Assembly: GCA_958295685.1 (NCBI GenBank)
Contig: OY282365.1
Span: 124,001-188,000, forward strand
From: an uncultured Dehalococcoidia bacterium
GTDB taxonomy: Bacteria; Chloroflexota; Dehalococcoidia; Lucifugimonadales; CATQGZ01
Length of the DNA: 64,000 nucleotides
Direction: 5' to 3'
The position numbers were made by a program, and so were the translations under genes. This document shows positions 60,171 through 64,000 of this stretch, one piece after another (position 1 is the stretch's first letter; each line of letters opens with the position of its first letter). The notes under the pieces are model-generated. The model was given only the letters and a program-made list of their open reading frames with translations, had not been told where the DNA came from and made no database searches.

Positions 60171-61061
60171 TTACGATAGCACAGCGGCCAGCGTTCCGGC
60201 GAAGACGGCGGTCGAGACGTATGCGTTGGTTCGCAGGAAGGACGGGCCGAGGCTCGCCGTGTCGCTCGGCGACGCTCGGCGGTGCTTGTCTAGGAGGACG
60301 GCGGCCGCGGCGGCGCATCCGACGTAGTAGGGCCATGCGAGGCCGGCCAGCGGGCCGACGGCGATCAGGGCCGCGGCCGCCCCTGCGTCCATCGCCCGCG
60401 CCAGGCGGAACGCGGTCTGAACTCCGAATCGCTGGGCCACCGAGTGCAGGCCGGCCCTGACGTAGAACTCACGGTCTTGGACGTGGTAGAGGATGTCGAA
60501 GCTGCCCGCCCAGAGGGCCACTGCCAGGGACAGGACGATGGGCACGACGGCGAATTCGCCGGTCACGCCGATCCACGCGGCGGTCGGAGCGATGCCCAGG
60601 GCGCATCCGAGGGCGAGGTTGGAGGCCCAGGTGAAGCGCTTGGTGTAAGGGTAGAGAATCAGCCAGGCGGCTGCGGCTGGGGCGAGGGCGAGGGACAGGG
60701 GGTTGAGCATGTATGCGGCGGCGAGGAAGACGGCCGCTGAGGCGGCGGTGAGCGCGGCGACGTCCGAGGCGCCCAGCAGGCCGGCGGGGAGGTGCCGGTC
60801 GGCCGTGCGCGGGTTGCGGGCGTCTATGCGGCGGTCGATCAGGCGGTTGGCGGCCATGCCGAGCGTTCTCGCGCTCACCATGGCGGCGGTTATCCAGACG
60901 AACTCCCACAGGCCGGGCAGCCCTTCAGCCGCCAGGAACATGCCGGAGTATGCGAAGGGCAGGGCGAAGACGCTCTCGCGGTACCTGATGGCGTCGAGGA
61001 GCAGGGAGGTCTTGCGGGCCCACCGGCGGGGCGGGCCGGTCAGATCCCGTACTCGGCCCAT
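60171..61061 (-). CDS. UbiA-family prenyltransferase
   Basis: 296 aa, eight or nine membrane helices. Asp-rich prenyl-diphosphate motif NRLIDRRIDARNPRTADR near 73-90 and the second, DILYHVQDREFY near 187-198. Attaches a polyprenyl chain to an aromatic acid; with UbiD and UbiX this fits quinone (mena- or ubiquinone-type) synthesis, for example the futalosine-route MqnP. Overlaps ubiD by 22 bp. Confidence 0.92.
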   Translation of the reverse strand: MGRVRDLTGPPRRWARKTSLLLDAIRYRESVFALPFAYSGMFLAAEGLPGLWEFVWITAAMVSARTLGMAANRLIDRRIDARNPRTADRHLPAGLLGASDVAALTAASAAVFLAAAYMLNPLSLALAPAAAAWLILYPYTKRFTWASNLALGCALGIAPTAAWIGVTGEFAVVPIVLSLAVALWAGSFDILYHVQDREFYVRAGLHSVAQRFGVQTAFRLARAMDAGAAAALIAVGPLAGLAWPYYVGCAAAAAVLLDKHRRASPSDTASLGPSFLRTNAYVSTAVFAGTLAAVLS

Positions 61062-62494
61062 CTACCGTCCACGAGGCGCTTCGTCTCGTCGCTCATCACG
61101 ACGTCTGGCGGCCACTCGCGCTGGCGGCCGTCGGCGCGGCCCTTGGCGGTGGCGTCGATGCCTATCTTGCTGCCGTAGCGCGGCGTCGGGGAGGCGTGGT
61201 CGAGGTCGTCGACCGGACCCTCGGAGAGGACCACGTCGCGCGCGGGGTCGATGTTGCTGGCGACCCGCCAGGCGACCTCGGACAGGTCCTGCACGTCCAC
61301 GAAGTGGTCGACCACTATGACCGCCTTTGCGAGCGCGAGGAGGCCGAGGCCCCAGACGGCGTGCATCACCTTCCGCGCGTGGCCCGGGTAGTCCTTCTTG
61401 ATCGACACGATGACGAGGTTGTGGAAGACGCCCTCCGCAGGCATGTTGACGTCCACGACCTCCGGCATGGTCAGCTTCATCGCGGGCAGGAGCAGCCTGA
61501 CGGCCGCGGTGCCCATGAAGAAGTCCTCGCTGGGCGGCCTGCCGACCATCGTGGTCGGGTATATGGGGTCGCGGCGGTGCGTGATGGCCGTCAGGTGGAA
61601 GACGGGGTAGTCGTCCGCGGGGGAGTAGTAGCCGGTGTGGTCTCCGAAAGGCCCCTCCGTCCGCAGCTCGCCCGGCACGACGTAGCCCTCCAGGACGTAC
61701 TCGGCCTGGGCGGGCGCCTCCAGGTCGATGGTCTTGCAGCGGACCATCTCGACGGCCTGGTCTCGTATGAACCCGGCCGCGGCTATCTCGTCCACGTCGG
61801 GCGGCAGCGGGAGCGCCCCTGTCCAGATGGTAACGGGGTCGCCTCCCAGCGCGACCGCGACGTCTATCCTGTCGAGGCTCTTCTCCTGTGCGGTCCTGTA
61901 GTGGCGCGCGCCCACCTTGTGAGTCTGCCAGTGCATGCCGGCGGTCCGCGAGTCGTAGACCTGCATTCGGTAGGTTCCCACGTTGCGCCGGCCCGATTCG
62001 GGGTCGCGGCTGATGACGAGCGGGAGGGTGATGAACGGCCCTGCGTCCATCGGCCAGCACTTCAGGACGGGCAGTATGCCGAGGTCGGCGTCGCTGCCCT
62101 CCAGCACGACCTCCTGGCAGGGCGCCCTGCGGACCGTCTTCGGCTGTGTCCTGGCAATTCCGGCGAGGTCCTTCAGGGTTCTGAGCTTGTCACCGATCCC
62201 GGACGGGGGGTCGTGGACCAGCCCAAGCAGCGCCTCGACCCGATCGGTCAACTCGGAGACGTCCTCGACCCCCAGGGCCCAGGCGGTCCGCCGGTGAGTT
62301 CCGAAGAGGTTGATCGCGGCGGGGGTGTCCGAGCCTTTCACGTTCTCGAACAGCAGGGCCGGCCCGCCGCTCTTGACGGTGCGGTCGGCTATTTCGGTGA
62401 TCTCGAGGTCGGCGCTGACGGGGGCGCTGACGCGCCTGAGGTCCCCGCGGTCGTCCAGGAAATCGAGGAATGCGCGGATGTCTTTGAATGCCAT
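61040..62494 (-). CDS. ubiD: UbiD-family prenyl-FMN-dependent decarboxylase
   Basis: 484 aa. YRMQVYDSRTAGMHWQTHK near 173-191 and the catalytic stretch EGPFGDHTGYYSPADDYPV near 281-299 with conserved Glu/Arg/Glu are those of UbiD. Decarboxylates the prenylated aromatic acid. Third member of the ubiD-ubiA-ubiX set. Confidence 0.94.
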   Translation of the reverse strand: MAFKDIRAFLDFLDDRGDLRRVSAPVSADLEITEIADRTVKSGGPALLFENVKGSDTPAAINLFGTHRRTAWALGVEDVSELTDRVEALLGLVHDPPSGIGDKLRTLKDLAGIARTQPKTVRRAPCQEVVLEGSDADLGILPVLKCWPMDAGPFITLPLVISRDPESGRRNVGTYRMQVYDSRTAGMHWQTHKVGARHYRTAQEKSLDRIDVAVALGGDPVTIWTGALPLPPDVDEIAAAGFIRDQAVEMVRCKTIDLEAPAQAEYVLEGYVVPGELRTEGPFGDHTGYYSPADDYPVFHLTAITHRRDPIYPTTMVGRPPSEDFFMGTAAVRLLLPAMKLTMPEVVDVNMPAEGVFHNLVIVSIKKDYPGHARKVMHAVWGLGLLALAKAVIVVDHFVDVQDLSEVAWRVASNIDPARDVVLSEGPVDDLDHASPTPRYGSKIGIDATAKGRADGRQREWPPDVVMSDETKRLVDGRWAEYGI

Positions 62495-62499
62495 ATCGG

Positions 62500-63708
62500 T
62501 CAGAGCTCCCTTCCGGCCAGGCGTATCTCGGTGGAGGAGGCTTCCGAGCGGAACTTGGACTCAGGAATTGGTGCGAACATGTCTGTGAACCCCTCCGGCA
62601 GCCGGACGTCGCCGAGCGTTCGGAACTCGCCGCCGTCGGCGCGCCCGGACACCAGGAATCGGCATCCCATGCGGCGGATATCCTCGAGCGCCGTCAGCAT
62701 CCCGGCCGTTCCGCCGCGGTAATAGCGGGGCTGTACCAGGCGTTCGGCGGTGTCCGCGCCGATGACGAAGACGCTCCCCGGAAACAGGCGGGCCTTCTCG
62801 TGGAAGAGCGGGGCCCGGCTCACCACGATCGGCGCCAGGTTTTCGAACTGTGACAGGCGGGCGCGAACCTCCCTCTCTTCCAGGGGAGGCTTGTCGACGT
62901 TGGTGACGGATAGCTCGTAGGCCACGTCCGACTTCAGGATGTGGGCGGCGGCCCGTGCCATCTCCACGTGGCCCTCGTGCAGCGGGTTGAAGGAGCCGGG
63001 CAGGAGGGCGGGAGGGGCGGCGCCGTCGGCCTCCGACGCTCCGTCCGGGTGGACGGTCGCGTAAGACGGGTGGCCGGCCAGGAGGGCCTGCACGGGGTCG
63101 CCGTAGACCTCGGAATCGCTCTCGACGTGTTCGGCCGCGTCCGTGTCCCGCCATGGGGCGGAGTCGACCAGGAACGCCTCAGCCATCGCCCTTATGACGA
63201 GCGCGCTCACCACCGCGTCCTCGCCCGCGCGGTCTCTCGACCCCTTGGAGAGCCTCAGGCTGTACGTCCTGACGCCGCCGGAGCTCCACGAGGCGGCGTG
63301 GCAGCGGTGGCCGCCTCGCCTGGGGCGGCTCGTTGCGATAGAGGCGGTGCAGGCGATGCCCGCCACTGGGACGGCGTCCTTTCTCAGGCTCAGCGCGCGC
63401 CTGTATGCCGCTTCGGCCATGCTCCGTGCGGTGTCTGCGCTGACGCTCTGATCGGGATGCCTGCCCAGCAGGTCTGCGAGAGAAGCCGTCGAGTATGGGG
63501 CGACGGCTTCGAGCACGGTGTTCGACGCCCCGGGCACGCCGAGCAGCCAGGCCAGAGCGCCCGCCCCGCCGCCGGTTATCGCAACGACGGCCATGCGGGG
63601 CGATGCGTGAATCCTCTCGATCAGGTCATGTAGCTCGGAATGCAAGTGTGGCGACCCCGTTGGCTGCGGCTCGCTAAATATAAACGTGGTGGAGACGTCG
63701 TGCAACAT
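62500..63708 (-). CDS. CinA-like amidase fused to NadD-like nucleotidylyltransferase
   Basis: 402 aa. N-terminal half (about 25-175) is a CinA C-terminal (nicotinamide-nucleotide amidase-like) fold: ITGGGAGALAWLLGVPGASNT near 43-63 and GIACTASIATSRPRRGGHR near 116-134. The second half (about 230-400) is a cytidylyltransferase fold: LLPGSFNPLHEGHVEMA near 235-251 and SSTEIR near the C-terminus, as in NadD. One chain could amidate/deamidate and adenylylate pyridine nucleotides in NAD salvage. Fusion is seen; linked function is inference. 5 bp upstream of ubiD. Confidence 0.75.
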   Translation of the reverse strand: MLHDVSTTFIFSEPQPTGSPHLHSELHDLIERIHASPRMAVVAITGGGAGALAWLLGVPGASNTVLEAVAPYSTASLADLLGRHPDQSVSADTARSMAEAAYRRALSLRKDAVPVAGIACTASIATSRPRRGGHRCHAASWSSGGVRTYSLRLSKGSRDRAGEDAVVSALVIRAMAEAFLVDSAPWRDTDAAEHVESDSEVYGDPVQALLAGHPSYATVHPDGASEADGAAPPALLPGSFNPLHEGHVEMARAAAHILKSDVAYELSVTNVDKPPLEEREVRARLSQFENLAPIVVSRAPLFHEKARLFPGSVFVIGADTAERLVQPRYYRGGTAGMLTALEDIRRMGCRFLVSGRADGGEFRTLGDVRLPEGFTDMFAPIPESKFRSEASSTEIRLAGREL

Positions 63709-63743
63709 GAGGCCGTCCGACGCGGCGGCGCGGCGCGCGCGTG

Positions 63744-64000
63744 CTACAGCAGGTCTATCAGCCTCCTCCGAAGCACGACCCGGGTGATCGAGAGGATGAG
63801 CACGCTCGATAGTATGAAGATGACGGACGAGCCGCTCCAGCCGTGAATCATCAGTCCCAGCGCCGTTCCGGCGGCCGGAGGGTGCTCGGTGTCGGTCGAG
63901 ACCATGATCAGGATGCTGAGTCCTACGGCCAGAGCGGCCATGACGTTGGAGACGTGGTTCGACTCTTCGATAGTTCCCAGGATGGCGGAGAAGACTCCGC
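63744..64000 (-). CDS. HPP-family membrane protein, 5' end outside the window
   Basis: Partial, about 85 residues. The reading frame is open to the window edge on the minus strand: ILGTIEESNHVSNVMAALAV then STDTEHPPAAGTALGL, carrying the HPP motif of this transmembrane family, then a last membrane helix and an RRR tail. Related proteins have been linked to nitrite transport in chloroplasts; bacterial role unknown. N-terminal part lies beyond base 64000. Confidence 0.8.
   Translation of the reverse strand, partial: GVFSAILGTIEESNHVSNVMAALAVGLSILIMVSTDTEHPPAAGTALGLMIHGWSGSSVIFILSSVLILSITRVVLRRRLIDLL

Overview
This 64 kb window is bacterial chromosome from a GC-rich organism (roughly 63-66% by eye, lower in one patch). 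It is densely packed, with many 1-4 bp gene overlaps. A fused acetyl-CoA carboxylase AccD-AccA, a UbiA/UbiD/UbiX quinone set, GlcDEF, paired crotonases with an acyl-CoA ligase, Maf/TatB/TatC and a selenocysteine-containing SelD together suggest an uncultured Chloroflexota (SAR202/Dehalococcoidia-like) genome. That placement is inference; no rRNA is present.

Layout. 0-6 kb: prfB with a programmed +1 frameshift, an oligopeptide ABC binding protein with two permeases (no ATPase genes), a stand-alone 5'-3' exonuclease and tRNA-Arg(CCG). 6.1-16.4 kb: one tightly coupled eight-gene operon: transglutaminase-fold protein, two PaaK-like adenylate-forming proteins (one degenerate), K+ channel, GNAT, divergent SecA, lipoprotein and an unknown acidic protein. 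This is the best candidate for an undescribed system. 16.5-26.7 kb: ruvB and a methyltransferase under near-identical promoters, proBA, two small unknowns, twin desulforedoxin-like miniproteins, lipA, rlmD-maf-tatB-tatC. 27-34.6 kb: glcDEF, aroC, UGA-containing selD, a Pro/Thr-repeat lipoprotein. 34.6-49.3 kb: argS, gamma-carbonic anhydrase, type-4 UDG, RNase J, FtsK, accDA, a histidine-decarboxylase-like enzyme with an ACT protein, two crotonases and an acyl-CoA ligase. 49.3-64 kb: two membrane proteins of lower GC, serS with a SelA-like PLP enzyme, an M19 dipeptidase, a five-copy tandem repeat, a PPOX flavoprotein, a 2-hydroxyacid dehydrogenase, a PHP phosphoesterase, a coiled-coil/nuclease-like pair, ubiX-ubiA-ubiD, a CinA-NadD fusion and a partial HPP membrane protein.

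The most unusual non-coding content is a family of four intergenic elements (two type A near 26.9 and 53.2 kb, two type B near 34.8 and 53.5 kb). Each has an ATG head and an array of heptamers (TGTTCCA or TGTCGCA) spaced 10-11 bp, then a shared AGCTACGA/AGCTAAG-type core. Type A ends in three inverted heptamers and type B in a CGACACTTTCGC arm. Three of the four have a sigma-70-like promoter placed so that the transcript would be leaderless. The two type B copies keep an identical spacing series, and they lie upstream of argS and of the SelA-like/serS pair.
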